Of a stretch of 64,000 bases of DNA, positions 45,032 through 54,862 are shown piece after piece; position 1 is the first letter of the stretch; every line of letters starts with the position of its first letter. This stretch comes from Sphingobacterium tenebrionis (GTDB lineage: Bacteria; Bacteroidota; Bacteroidia; Sphingobacteriales; Sphingobacteriaceae). The notes under the pieces were generated by a model, which was given only the letters and a program-made list of their open reading frames with translations, ran no database searches and was not told the origin of the DNA. The stretch is taken from positions 33,013 through 97,012 of the forward strand of contig NZ_JAYLLN010000007.1 of NCBI RefSeq assembly GCF_037126265.1. The letters are read 5' to 3'. Position numbers and translations under genes: made by a program.

Positions 45032-47299
45032 ATGCGAAAAATCATAAAAATTGCACGTTTAGAATTAAGCATTTTATTTTATTCGCCAATAGCATGGATA
45101 ATTCTGGTCATCCTTTTTTTGCAAGGAGGATTAGCCTATTTTGATATGCTTTATAGTCAGGAAACCCAGCAACAACTAGATAGGGATCTAAGTGTCTTGA
45201 CTCGCGTCATGTTTGCTGGAGAAAAGGGGATGTTCTCCACGCTGATAGAATACCTTTATTTATATATTCCATTATTGACCATGGGTATCTTCAGTAGGGA
45301 GTATGTTAGTGGTTCAATTAAATTGTTGCAGTCCTCGCCTGTTACAGCTACACAAATTGTTTTAGGTAAATATCTTTCCATTGTTATCTATGCCTTTATT
45401 GCAGTAGGTATGCTGGGTCTATATGCGGTTTCAGCCTATTTTTCTATTGAGCATATGGATGTTAAATTTGTGCTTTTTGGACTATTGGCTCTTTTTCTTT
45501 TAATATGTACGTATTCTGCTATTGGTCTGTTTATGTCCAGTTTAACTTCCTATCAGATTGTAGCAGCCATTAGTACTTTAGCTTTGCTTGCGTTTTTAAA
45601 TTATGCTCAAATCCTTGGAGCGAAATACGATGGCTTTCGTGAGATTACGAATTGGTTATCCGTAGGAGGTAGGGCAGAGGAAATAGTAAATGGATTGTTA
45701 ACAACTAGGGAGATTGCTTATTTCTTGCTGATCATTTCATTCTTTCTCATGGTCACAATTCTGCGAATTGTTCAGGAAAGATCAGGTACGAAAACTATAA
45801 TTAAGACATTACAATACATGGCTTTAGCAGTTGTACTTTTAGGAATTGGATATATAACATCTCTTATTCGTTTTACGGGTTATTATGATACTACTCAAAT
45901 TAAGGATAGAACCATATCAGCATATGGACAATCAATTGCCTCAAGAATAGATGGGCCTATAAAGTTAGTTACTTATATCAATGTCTTAGATCGAAGAGCA
46001 GAATATGCTTCACCAAAAAATCGTATAAGTGATTTAGCAAATTTTGAATCTATTAATAGGTTTATTCCTCAGCTTGAGATGGATTATGTCGTTTACTATG
46101 ATAGTATACCATATTTAAAATTGGATTCAAATGAAACTTTTCTTAGCAAATCTGAAAAGGCTGCGGATGCCCTAGGGATAAATTTCAAGAAATTATTGAC
46201 CCCGGAGGATATGAAAAAATTCCCCGAAGTTGCTCTTGAAAATAATACGTTGGTTAGATTTTTTGAATATAAAGGCAAGCGGGTTCCCTTACGCATGTTT
46301 GATGATATGTTTGTGTATCCAAAAGAAGGGGAAATCAATGCTTCCTTAGTAAGATTATTGGATGGGCCTGCAGTTCTTGGACTTTTATCTGGGAAAGGCG
46401 AGCGTGGAATTGATAATTATGGAAATGGGGAATACAGTATTCTTTTAAATGGTCAGACTGTTAGAGGCTCATTGATCAATAGAGGATATGAAATCCAGAA
46501 GTTGAATGCATCTTCCTTAGATGATTTTAAAGGTGTGGGCATTGTTATAGCCGACCCTAGAGAACCCTATACTACCGAAGAATTAAATTCGATTTTTCGT
46601 TATATAGAACGAGGAGGCAATATTTATTTATTAGCTGATCCACAGGGAAGTAAGGAATATCTGCAACCGATAGCAGAAAAATTGGGGCTGAAATTTATGG
46701 ATGGCACTTTAATGCAGGATAGTGAAGATTATGATGTGGATCTTCTGCGTTTGTATCTCACGCCGGAAGCTGAGGAAAATGGATTTTTGTATTATAAAGG
46801 CGCAAAGTTGGTGATGAACAAAGCTATGGGAATTGAACCATTAACCGACAACAAGGGCTTTTCAAGGGTAGTATTGATGCGATCAGATGATAAGGATACT
46901 TGGAATAAATTGGGAACCTATGATCTGAATTTAAAGAAAGAGGTTTTTATGGAAGGGAAAGATGTTCGGGTTTCTGTTCCTACTGCGATGAAACTTTTGC
47001 GAAAGGTGAATGGAAAAGATCAACATGTTTTTGTATTCGGAGATGCTGATTTCATAAGTAACGCGGAACTTAACCGATTTAATATTAATTCTATTAATTC
47101 CCTAGTTGCGGGAAGAATCTTCAATACTATTAGAGATAGAAAAGCACAAGTTGGTGCGGAGAAAGATAAAGCGCCGGATGTGATCATTAAGTCAAGACGG
47201 AAATCTATCAATACTCAAAAGTTAATTTATCTTTTGATAATACCAGTGCTAATTGCTGTGACAGCAGTTGTCGTGCTTAAGCGCCGAAAAAGAAAATAA
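45032..47299 (+). CDS. GldF-GldG fusion (copy 2)
   Basis: The 755-aa protein is a paralogue of the copy before the ATPase. It starts with MRKIIKIARLELSILFYSP, nearly the same as copy 1. It has an ABC-2 unit (YLYIPLLTMGIFSRE, SGSIKLLQSSPVTATQI), a GldG-type domain (VLGLLSGKGERGIDN, IVIADPREPYTTEE, YIERGGNIYLLADPQ) and a C-terminal helix before a basic tail (LKRRKRK). I start it at the ATG at 45032, 1 nt after the ATPase stop. Copies 1 and 2 differ widely in the GldG part, so they are probably distinct subunits rather than a recent duplicate. It converges with the FUSC gene, 2 bp apart. Confidence 0.85.
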   Translation: MRKIIKIARLELSILFYSPIAWIILVILFLQGGLAYFDMLYSQETQQQLDRDLSVLTRVMFAGEKGMFSTLIEYLYLYIPLLTMGIFSREYVSGSIKLLQSSPVTATQIVLGKYLSIVIYAFIAVGMLGLYAVSAYFSIEHMDVKFVLFGLLALFLLICTYSAIGLFMSSLTSYQIVAAISTLALLAFLNYAQILGAKYDGFREITNWLSVGGRAEEIVNGLLTTREIAYFLLIISFFLMVTILRIVQERSGTKTIIKTLQYMALAVVLLGIGYITSLIRFTGYYDTTQIKDRTISAYGQSIASRIDGPIKLVTYINVLDRRAEYASPKNRISDLANFESINRFIPQLEMDYVVYYDSIPYLKLDSNETFLSKSEKAADALGINFKKLLTPEDMKKFPEVALENNTLVRFFEYKGKRVPLRMFDDMFVYPKEGEINASLVRLLDGPAVLGLLSGKGERGIDNYGNGEYSILLNGQTVRGSLINRGYEIQKLNASSLDDFKGVGIVIADPREPYTTEELNSIFRYIERGGNIYLLADPQGSKEYLQPIAEKLGLKFMDGTLMQDSEDYDVDLLRLYLTPEAEENGFLYYKGAKLVMNKAMGIEPLTDNKGFSRVVLMRSDDKDTWNKLGTYDLNLKKEVFMEGKDVRVSVPTAMKLLRKVNGKDQHVFVFGDADFISNAELNRFNINSINSLVAGRIFNTIRDRKAQVGAEKDKAPDVIIKSRRKSINTQKLIYLLIIPVLIAVTAVVVLKRRKRK

Positions 47300-47301
47300 T
47301 A

Positions 47302-49338
47302 CTAACGTTTGTTGTTTGAGTTTAGTATGGAAAGGTCCTTCTTAATGTTGGGCCTTTCTTTGTTCTTATGGAGCTTTTTAGAAAGCGTTTCAGCTTCTGC
47401 TATCAATGTATCGATATATGCTGTCCGCTCATTCATCAGCTCCGGATGGAGCACAAAACCCAATTTGGTCCTATTGATGGACAAGCCAACTAGTAAGGCA
47501 TTGATTCTATAAGCCAGGGTCTGGAAATGCTCAATCTCCTTTTTATGGAGTCTTCCTTGGATTGGATCTTTGGCAAACTGTTCCAAGGAATCATAACTTA
47601 GGGCCAATGCAGATTGGGTGAACTTTCTCACCAATCTCAAATCATAATAACTCAGTTCCTGAACCTCATAACTCTCCTTGATCTTTTGGAAGAAATTCCG
47701 GAAGTGGTCCAATAATCGGTTGGTCTGTTGCTCAATCGACCGATAATGATTGATCGGGATAGCAAGACATCCCAGTACAGCAAATATGGACCCCATTAAG
47801 GTAAAGGCAAATCTACTTCCCAGAATATCCTGAATGGTTCCTTCAAAGGTATGTTGGCCGATCAGAATGGTAATCGTGATGAAAATAACACAGACCAAAT
47901 AATTTGGTTTGTTGAACAATAAGAACAGGTAAAGGCAAAAGATCGCTATCCCCATTAGGATAGTGAAATCCTTGATGATCAACAAAATCAAAAGGCTGAT
48001 GGCTATTCCGATCAAAGAACCCACTATCCGTTGGTAATTTCTTTTTTGGGTAGTGGTAAAACTAGGTCTGGCCACCAAAATAATGGTCAGCAAGATCCAG
48101 GAAGCATACCTGTATTCTGGAAGCGCATAACCGATAACACCACCTAACATCAATAAAATTGACATCCGGACTGCATAAGAAAAAATCGGCGACTTGAAGT
48201 TGAAATTGTTAACAAGCGTTTTGAAATCACTATCTGGTGCCACAAAATCCTTAAAATTCTTACTTTCTACCCAGCTATGATCCGCATCCAAAACCTCCTC
48301 CTTGATGTCATGAAGGATATTTGCGATCTGTCCTAATTGCTTGGCAATGGAAATGATCAATTCTTTTCGGTGAAAATCAGCAATGAATTGGTCAACTTCC
48401 AGTTGTACCATGATTTTCTCAAACTCTTTCTTCCTTTTCAGATTGGAAGACTTTGATTTTTTTAAATAATTCAATTCTGCAGTTTCCTTGGATAGGATGG
48501 CCAAGGCACGACGAATAAGGGATAAGGTATTCCCTGATTTCAGAAGCTCCCGGATCCTTTCATAATCCTGATCTACCGCCATTAACAATTCGTAGAGATC
48601 AATGAGTTTATAGAGCTTGGCAAGCCATATTTTGGTCCGAAGATCTTTTTCAGAATGGAGGTTCTTGTTCCTCAGCAATAAGGACCGTACAGCTTCCAGT
48701 TGATCAGAAACCTTGATCTGTAATGCACTGAGTTGTTTATAGGTTTTGGGAAGTGGAATTTCTTCGTTGTAACAGTCAATTTTTAACCTGATGAGTTGGG
48801 ATAAACTCGTGATACCCGATTGCACCGCAAATCTGAGGGAACGATAAGGAAATAGATAGACCTGCAGTAAACTCAGGATATAAAAACAGATGGCTCCTGC
48901 AGTAACTGAAAGACTGAATATTAGAGGATCTTCAGGCCGTAAGCCAATGGTAAAGCTGGCTACGATCAATCCGAGATTCCCAATGAAATTGATCCGGAAC
49001 CCTAATAAAGCTATAAAAGTGTAAACAAAACCAAAAATTCCTAACAAGAGAACAATGATGGGAGAATGGTTTGCCAATGCCAGGGAGATACTGATCGAGG
49101 TAATGGCAAAAACCGGGATACAGTAAGCAAATGATGTCCACTTATCTTTTTTTGTTCCTGGCAGATCGGTTAAGCAGGCGAGTAGAACCCCAACAGCAAA
49201 AGCAATGGCGACATGCCCATCAAATAGGTAAAAAACAAATAAAGAAGGGATAAGGATAATCAAGATATTGCGTAATGCATCAAAGCTCGATTCGGTTTTT
49301 AAGAAAGAAGATATTTTAGAAAATACGCTCGTTGCCAA
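47302..49338 (-). CDS. FUSC-family inner-membrane protein (YccS-like)
   Basis: The 678-aa protein has two matching membrane blocks, each with about six helices: residues roughly 20-165 and 390-540. They are joined by a long cytoplasmic helical domain. The second block has the FUSC signature around YASWILLTIILVARPSFTTTQKR-NYQR. Family members include YccS, YhfK and plant aluminium-activated malate transporters; fusaric acid or aromatic acid efflux has been shown for some. The substrate here is unknown. No HlyD-type adaptor gene is adjacent, so a stand-alone inner-membrane role is likely. Confidence 0.85.
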   Translation of the reverse strand: MATSVFSKISSFLKTESSFDALRNILIILIPSLFVFYLFDGHVAIAFAVGVLLACLTDLPGTKKDKWTSFAYCIPVFAITSISISLALANHSPIIVLLLGIFGFVYTFIALLGFRINFIGNLGLIVASFTIGLRPEDPLIFSLSVTAGAICFYILSLLQVYLFPYRSLRFAVQSGITSLSQLIRLKIDCYNEEIPLPKTYKQLSALQIKVSDQLEAVRSLLLRNKNLHSEKDLRTKIWLAKLYKLIDLYELLMAVDQDYERIRELLKSGNTLSLIRRALAILSKETAELNYLKKSKSSNLKRKKEFEKIMVQLEVDQFIADFHRKELIISIAKQLGQIANILHDIKEEVLDADHSWVESKNFKDFVAPDSDFKTLVNNFNFKSPIFSYAVRMSILLMLGGVIGYALPEYRYASWILLTIILVARPSFTTTQKRNYQRIVGSLIGIAISLLILLIIKDFTILMGIAIFCLYLFLLFNKPNYLVCVIFITITILIGQHTFEGTIQDILGSRFAFTLMGSIFAVLGCLAIPINHYRSIEQQTNRLLDHFRNFFQKIKESYEVQELSYYDLRLVRKFTQSALALSYDSLEQFAKDPIQGRLHKKEIEHFQTLAYRINALLVGLSINRTKLGFVLHPELMNERTAYIDTLIAEAETLSKKLHKNKERPNIKKDLSILNSNNKR

Positions 49339-49855
49339 ATTATATAAGGATATCTATTGTTTTGTGGCTGCAAAAATACGAAAAAATAAAATAGCAGGAA
49401 TTATATGCGGTGTAATATATTTATCATAAAATATTATTTTGATGGAGAGGGGTATTGGTGCCCTCTAGGTCACGAGGCTAAGGTTTTCTCTTCGTTTAAA
49501 GAATTTTGTTCGGAGTGAGATAGACTATTTTTAGAATGAGTATAGTAAGATTGTTTTAGAATAAATACTCTTCTTCTATGAAAATAAATTAACATTTTTT
49601 TTAAGATAATTTAGAGTTCAAAATCGTAATTTTATACTGAATCATTAACCATTCAATATATTAGCTGTTTTCAACGAAAAGGAAGGATCGAAAAATTTTA
49701 CGGATAGGAGGGACAATATTCTGTTTTATACGTCTATATAAACAGAATGTGCTAGGAGAGGTAAAATATATCGAAAACCTTACAATCAAATAAGAAAAAA
49801 CCTAATTACATTTGAGAAATGAATTATTAATCTAATAAAACCAGTACAATTTAAT
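49339..49855. other. 517-bp gap upstream of the thioredoxin gene
   Basis: This AT-rich gap lies between divergent genes. It contains one moderate hairpin (ATTCTGTTT at 49718-49726 with AAACAGAAT at 49740-49748) without a T-run, which could be part of a leader for the thioredoxin gene. No convincing reading frame, RNA gene or promoter pair is seen. Confidence 0.5.
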
Positions 49856-51355
49856 ATGAAAAAAAGTGTTATCTCACTTGGGATTTTAGCTGCGGCTCTA
49901 TCATTTTCACAAGTGCAAGCTCAAATTGTGAAACAAAAGGGCATAACCCAGGAGGAATTAGTAAGACAAATCAATGAAATTGCTAAAGAAAAGGATACGA
50001 AAGTTCGTGATGCTGCTTTAACAAAAGAAGCAGAAGCAATGATGGCTAGTAAAAATGAAGAATTTGCTGGCATGGCTAGCTCTTTATTCCGCTTTATAGG
50101 TAATGCTGATAAAGCAGAAGAGGCTGATAAATCCCTGATAAAGCGTTTTCCTAAAGGTTCTAAAGCAAGACTAGATGCTTACAATGCCATCTTCAAAACA
50201 GAAGGTATTACAGCTGTAGAATTGGAGAAACAATTGACTGCTTGGGAAAAGAAATTCCCAGCAAAATCCTTTAAAGAAGAAAATAGAGCTATCTATGCAC
50301 AAGGAAAATCCAGATTAGCAGGTCTATACTTTAAAGAAAAGAATGCTGCAAAAGGGAATGAAATTCTTCAATCGTTAAAATCTGAAGCAGCGTATGCGCA
50401 ATTAGCGAGTTCCGTAGCCAGTGGATTGGTTAGGGAAAAGGATTATACCAATGCTGAACCAATTTTAGCAGACATCTATCAAGCATCTTATGATGCTTAC
50501 AACTCTGCTGATGATAAAGTTAAATCTAGTCCTACAGCGAGAGCATATCCTACGATTGCAGGAAACTATGCACCTGCTTTGATCAATGGAGGGAATGCAG
50601 AAAAAGGTCTTCAGGTGTATGAAGGTCTATTTAAGGTTGATCCTTATTATTCTTCTGCTCCAGTTTATGTATTGGGTTATGCAGATGGTATCCGTAAGAC
50701 AGGAAGAGACCTGGATGCCTTTTTGTTTATTGATAATGCGTTGATCCAAAATGGTAAAAATGATGGTTTGATAAAGGTTCAAAAAGAACTTTATGAAAAA
50801 TTGAATGGAGCGAATGCTAATTTCGATAATTACCTAGCCTCTGTTGACAAAAAAGGTGAAGAAGCCATGATTGCCAAATATAAAGGGGAAATGATCAAAA
50901 AAGAAGCACCTTTGTTCTCTTTGGTGGACCGCGACGGCAAAACAGTTTCTTTGGCAGATTATAAAGGAAAAGTGGTAGTCCTTGATTTCTGGGCAACTTG
51001 GTGTGGTCCATGTATCAATTCATTCCCAGGCATGCAGGCTTCTGTAAACAAGTATAAAGACGATAAGGATGTAGTATTCTTGTTTATTGATACTTGGGAA
51101 CGTGGAGATAATTATAAAGATTTAGTAAACGATTTTATCAAGAAGAACAATTATACCTTCCATGTGCTTTTCGATGAGATGAAAGATAGAGAAAAAGCGG
51201 CTGTTACAGCCTACGGTGTAAAAGGAATACCTTTTAAAGCTGTAATCGATAAAGAAGGCTTCATCCGTTTTGAATCCTCAGGTTCATCACCAGAAGTGGA
51301 CAAAATTGTAAAAGAAATGACTGTAAAGATTGAATTAGCTAAAAACGCGAAATAA
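49856..51355 (+). CDS. TlpA/ResA-like thiol-disulfide protein with N-terminal repeat region
   Basis: The 499-aa protein has a signal peptide ending at VQA-Q. Residues about 25-330 are helical, TPR-like. The C-terminal thioredoxin domain follows, with the active site WATWCGPC (C383 and C386), the KEAPLFSLVDRDGKTVSLADYKGK entry region and the cis-proline P459 in KGIPF. It would act in the periplasm as a disulfide reductant or isomerase. The function of the repeat region is unknown. It is a single-gene unit with a strong terminator downstream. Confidence 0.88.
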   Translation: MKKSVISLGILAAALSFSQVQAQIVKQKGITQEELVRQINEIAKEKDTKVRDAALTKEAEAMMASKNEEFAGMASSLFRFIGNADKAEEADKSLIKRFPKGSKARLDAYNAIFKTEGITAVELEKQLTAWEKKFPAKSFKEENRAIYAQGKSRLAGLYFKEKNAAKGNEILQSLKSEAAYAQLASSVASGLVREKDYTNAEPILADIYQASYDAYNSADDKVKSSPTARAYPTIAGNYAPALINGGNAEKGLQVYEGLFKVDPYYSSAPVYVLGYADGIRKTGRDLDAFLFIDNALIQNGKNDGLIKVQKELYEKLNGANANFDNYLASVDKKGEEAMIAKYKGEMIKKEAPLFSLVDRDGKTVSLADYKGKVVVLDFWATWCGPCINSFPGMQASVNKYKDDKDVVFLFIDTWERGDNYKDLVNDFIKKNNYTFHVLFDEMKDREKAAVTAYGVKGIPFKAVIDKEGFIRFESSGSSPEVDKIVKEMTVKIELAKNAK

Positions 51356-51376
51356 TCAATCATTTCAAGACATAGT

Positions 51377-51413
51377 AAAGGAGCGTTGAATTTTCAACGC
51401 TCCTTTTGTTTTT
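51377..51413 (+). terminator. Rho-independent terminator after the thioredoxin gene
   Basis: The stem AAAGGAGCGTTGA/TCAACGCTCCTTT is nearly perfect, with a short T-rich loop and TGTTTTTC downstream. It is strong on the plus strand. Confidence 0.88.
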
Positions 51414-51459
51414 CAATAGTAGAATGAAATACCTTGAATATTCTTTGTAAGAATGGTTT

Positions 51460-51861
51460 TTATAGAGCTTTTGCACCTGCAGAAGCCACCTCGTGATCAT
51501 CTTCCACAGTACTTCCACTCACGCCGATTGCCCCAATGATAGTGCCGTTGTTTTCCTTGATGACAACACCTCCTGGAAAGGTAATCAGTCCATGGTTGGA
51601 ATGTTCGATATTGTAAAGGGCTCCACCTGGTTGTGATAATTTTCCTATCTCCCCGGTATCCATATTGAAATACCTGGCCGTTCTAGCCTTTTTCTGAGAA
51701 ATATCAATGGATCCTAACCAAGCATCGTCCATCTTGTTAAAAGCCACTAGATTGGTTCCTGCATCCACCACTGCAATATTCATTTTCACGCCTAATTCTT
51801 CCGATTTCTTAATGGCTGCATCAATGATTTGACGAGCTTGTTGTAATGTGATGTTACTCAT
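51460..51861 (-). CDS. GlcG/HbpS-family heme-binding-like protein
   Basis: The 133-aa protein matches the whole GlcG/HbpS domain: ITLQQARQIIDAAIKKSEELGVKM, NIAVVDAGTNLVAF, DISQKKARTA, the GGVVI stretch and IGAIGVSGSTVEDDHEVA at the end. Members of this family form octamers; some bind heme or cobalamin and others are linked to glycolate genes. There is no secretion signal and no heme-sensing two-component pair beside it, so the ligand is not known. It is divergent from the AraC gene, with 147 bp between them. Confidence 0.85.
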   Translation of the reverse strand: MSNITLQQARQIIDAAIKKSEELGVKMNIAVVDAGTNLVAFNKMDDAWLGSIDISQKKARTARYFNMDTGEIGKLSQPGGALYNIEHSNHGLITFPGGVVIKENNGTIIGAIGVSGSTVEDDHEVASAGAKAL

Positions 51862-52008
51862 AGATATAATTTTTTAAGTTTATGAGTTAAAGTTATTACA
51901 TAATTTTACCTCACGCTAAAAGGATAGTCTCAAAGAATAAGACAATAGTTTCAGAAATATTTGAATATCTTCGTATGATAAATCCACGGAATCTATCCAT
52001 AATACCCT

Positions 52009-52905
52009 ATGAATTACACGGTTGAACTTCTTTCTTTACAAACTCCGGAACACCTTCGTTCTGGACAGGAGCATCAAAACCGGTTTGACTGTGGTGATTT
52101 TGAGATCAATATTTTTGAGACTTTCCAATCTTCCCTTAAAGTGAAGATAGTATATCCCGGACTGACCATTTCAAGTATGATCAGGGGAAAGAAAACGATC
52201 TATACCAATGCAGGTGAGCGTTTTGAATTCCAGCCGGGCACCTCGCTGGTCCTTCCTGAAGGAGAGACGATTTACGCTGATTTTCCGGAGGCAGATGCTA
52301 AAAATCCGGTGCAATGTGCGACCATCCTGATCCCGCAAGCTACGTTGGAGAAACAATTGAAATACCTGAATAAAAACTATAAGGAAAACGGCCCTTGGGA
52401 GTTGGATTTCAGGCATTTTCATTTCAATAACAATGTAGGTATTGTCAGATCTTTTAATGAATTATTGCAGGCCATCAATCAAGAAAAGAATAATTACCCG
52501 CTTTTTGATCTCATACTTAAATCCCTTTTCGTCAGGTTGATCACTGCTCAACAGGAGCATATACAGGTACACGAATTAGGGAAATACCAGCAACAGTTTC
52601 TAGATGTCAAAAATTATATCAAGGAACACTTGCATCTTGCAATCAGTACCGAACAACTGATGGATATTGCTAATTGCAGTAAAAGTACCTTGTTTCGGAT
52701 TTTTGATGCTTATACAGGTAAAACACCTGGGCAATACATTATGCAGGAAAGATTGGCAAAGGCCTGCAATATGCTGCTGCAAGGAGAATTGTCTATTGCA
52801 GAAGTTGGATATAGGTCGGGATTCAATTCATCCAGTTATTTTGTTAAACAATTTAGGGCGATGTACCAGTGCACGCCAGGGGAATACGTTAAAAAATTCT
52901 GTTAA
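52009..52905 (+). CDS. AraC-family transcriptional regulator
   Basis: The 298-aa protein has an N-terminal AraC-ligand-like region (about residues 1-175), including FEFQPGTSLVLPEGETIYADF, and a C-terminal double helix-turn-helix (KEHLHLAISTEQLMDIANCSKSTLFRIF, LSIAEVGYRSGFNSSSYFVKQFRAMYQCTPGEYV). It probably senses a small ligand and may regulate the divergent GlcG-like gene or the kinase gene downstream. That assignment is inferred from position alone. Confidence 0.88.
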   Translation: MNYTVELLSLQTPEHLRSGQEHQNRFDCGDFEINIFETFQSSLKVKIVYPGLTISSMIRGKKTIYTNAGERFEFQPGTSLVLPEGETIYADFPEADAKNPVQCATILIPQATLEKQLKYLNKNYKENGPWELDFRHFHFNNNVGIVRSFNELLQAINQEKNNYPLFDLILKSLFVRLITAQQEHIQVHELGKYQQQFLDVKNYIKEHLHLAISTEQLMDIANCSKSTLFRIFDAYTGKTPGQYIMQERLAKACNMLLQGELSIAEVGYRSGFNSSSYFVKQFRAMYQCTPGEYVKKFC

Positions 52906-52920
52906 CTGGAAAAATATAAT

Positions 52921-52952
52921 TTTGATAATTTAATTCCAGAAGACTATATTCG
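52921..52952 (+). promoter_or_regulatory. Candidate promoter of the 7TM-DISM kinase operon
   Basis: TTTG at 52921-52924, a 20-nt spacer and TATATTCG at 52945-52952 (seven of eight matches to TAnnTTTG) lie 21 nt upstream of the start codon. Spacing and sequence agree with the Bacteroidota vegetative promoter. Confidence 0.5.
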
Positions 52953-52972
52953 TATAACCTAACTAATTGTTA

Positions 52973-54862
52973 ATGAAAAATCTTCCATTATTGTTATGGA
53001 TGATATTTGTTTTTCAGGTTACTGCCTATTCGCAGGATACCTTGAAAGTTCCAGGAGCCAATGACATTCGTATTGTTCAATATCTAGGAGAATATGTAGA
53101 TTGTAGTGGAAGGGAAAGGGCGATACAGGTTGTTGAGAAATGGAAACAAGGCAAATTTCAGCCTATGCCAGCAGGTTCAGTTGTAAATCGTGGAATCACG
53201 GATTGTACCCACTGGTTTTCCATTAGCATTTCCAACCAGTCTAAATACCGGGAGAACTATTTGTGGAGTTTCTACAATGATGGTATTAAATTCAGCCTAT
53301 TTGAGATGGCTGATTCCTCCAATTTCCTCATATCGAGAAGGGACCAATCCCATTTTATGAAATTAGCGGACCGAGAAGTGCCCTTAAGGTCGGTAAGTTT
53401 TGAAATACCACTGGAAGCAGGCGAGACCAAAAGTTTTTTGCTAAAAACAGAAGTGTTTGGACGGAAAACCCTGTATTTTCCCACCGATATCAGTACCAAA
53501 AGTGATATTTTAACCTATGAGTTAGGATTATCTTTTTTATTGGGAAGGTATTATGGCTTTTTCTTTTTTGCCATGCTTTTTAACTTATTCCTCTTCATCA
53601 TTCTGAAGAAACGCTTCTATGGCATGATGTTAGGCTACATCAGTTGCCTTGTGGCTTTTAATACCGTGGAGTACCTACATGATGTCTACCTCATCCCTTC
53701 ATATATTTATGAAGGCTGGGCTAGGATCCCAAAATTAAGCTTCCTGGCTTTGACCTTATATTTCAACGTACATGTGTTTATTGCTTTTGTTCAACAGGAT
53801 AAGTTTTTGCCCAATTATAGCCATCGTTTGAAACTGCTAAATCGGGTAGCACTCATAGCAGTCTTTTTTTATTTATTGTTGAATTTGCTGCTGCCTCAAC
53901 ATTCCCAAATACTGGAATATTTCCAATACTTTTTTGTTGCGGTGCTGTTGATGCAAACTTTCGGACTGTTGATGAATATCTGGATCGCTATACGACAAAG
54001 AACTCCTTTTATCATGCATTACCTGTTGGGGAATACATTGCTTATTATATCCGTACTGCTGTACTTGTTCAGCTCCCTTAATTATATTCATATTCCTCAA
54101 TTTATACGGCCTGGGAACATCATATTCGCATTTGCAGTAGAGGTTATCTATTTGATGATCGTATTTACGGTGAAGTATAAACAGGATTTTGAGTTTTTCA
54201 AGCGAAGTATTGAACAGAGTGAAGAGAAGAGAAGGCAGTTGGCCCATGAACTGATCATTACCCAGGAAAAGGAACGACTAAGGATCGCCCAAGATGTACA
54301 CGATGGTATTGGGGGAACAATCCAAGGACTTCGTCTGCTTCTTTCGAAAGAAAACCTACAGCAATCAGGTAAAGTTCAAGAAATGCTAAAGGGGATAAAT
54401 TTTGACTTTAAAAGACTGATACATCAGATTGCCCCTAGAAATCTGGAATTGAATGGCCTTTTTGAAACCATCCGATCAGATGTACAAGCTTTTGCCCATC
54501 AATTTGAAATCCATCTATCCTGTATAGGGAATGAATATCACATTCCCTGGGACATGAAGGTTCATGTGTTCAGAATCTATCAAGAATTGCTGACCAATGC
54601 GGTTAAGCATGCTAAAAATGCCAGCTTGTTTGAAGTTGATCTGGCCGTGGATGAATCGGAAGTCCGTTTGATGGTTCATGATAATGGTCGCTCCGAAGAA
54701 ATTGATATGGGTTTGATAGGAAAGGGGATAGGGATGGGGATGTCGAATCTCCGATCCAGAGTTGATTATTATGATGGAAGTTTTGATTTTATTATTAACA
54801 AAGAGGGCTGTTCGGTAAATATCGTTTTGCCACTTAAAAAGAAAGGGATTCAGCATGATTAA
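52973..54862 (+). CDS. 7TM-DISM sensor histidine kinase
   Basis: The 629-aa kinase has a signal peptide (TAYS-Q), a 7TMR-DISMED2 extracellular domain (about 30-170), a seven-helix membrane domain (about 181-400), a short coiled coil, a HisKA_3 phosphoacceptor region with H443 in RIAQDVHDGIGG, and a HATPase domain with N-box YQELLTNAVKHAKN and G-box DNGRSEE. The ATG at 52973 starts a good signal peptide. Its partner is the response regulator that overlaps its last 8 bp. DISM extracellular domains usually bind carbohydrate-like ligands, but the ligand here is not known. Confidence 0.92.
   Translation: MKNLPLLLWMIFVFQVTAYSQDTLKVPGANDIRIVQYLGEYVDCSGRERAIQVVEKWKQGKFQPMPAGSVVNRGITDCTHWFSISISNQSKYRENYLWSFYNDGIKFSLFEMADSSNFLISRRDQSHFMKLADREVPLRSVSFEIPLEAGETKSFLLKTEVFGRKTLYFPTDISTKSDILTYELGLSFLLGRYYGFFFFAMLFNLFLFIILKKRFYGMMLGYISCLVAFNTVEYLHDVYLIPSYIYEGWARIPKLSFLALTLYFNVHVFIAFVQQDKFLPNYSHRLKLLNRVALIAVFFYLLLNLLLPQHSQILEYFQYFFVAVLLMQTFGLLMNIWIAIRQRTPFIMHYLLGNTLLIISVLLYLFSSLNYIHIPQFIRPGNIIFAFAVEVIYLMIVFTVKYKQDFEFFKRSIEQSEEKRRQLAHELIITQEKERLRIAQDVHDGIGGTIQGLRLLLSKENLQQSGKVQEMLKGINFDFKRLIHQIAPRNLELNGLFETIRSDVQAFAHQFEIHLSCIGNEYHIPWDMKVHVFRIYQELLTNAVKHAKNASLFEVDLAVDESEVRLMVHDNGRSEEIDMGLIGKGIGMGMSNLRSRVDYYDGSFDFIINKEGCSVNIVLPLKKKGIQHD

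Noticed and set aside
41845..47299. Gliding motility locus
   Set aside because: Only GldA/F/G-type ABC proteins are present; none of the core gliding or type IX secretion genes is nearby, so the name describes homology only.
49718..49748. Hairpin in the leader of the thioredoxin gene as a riboswitch candidate
   Set aside because: It is a single simple stem with no conserved riboswitch core and no anti-terminator partner.
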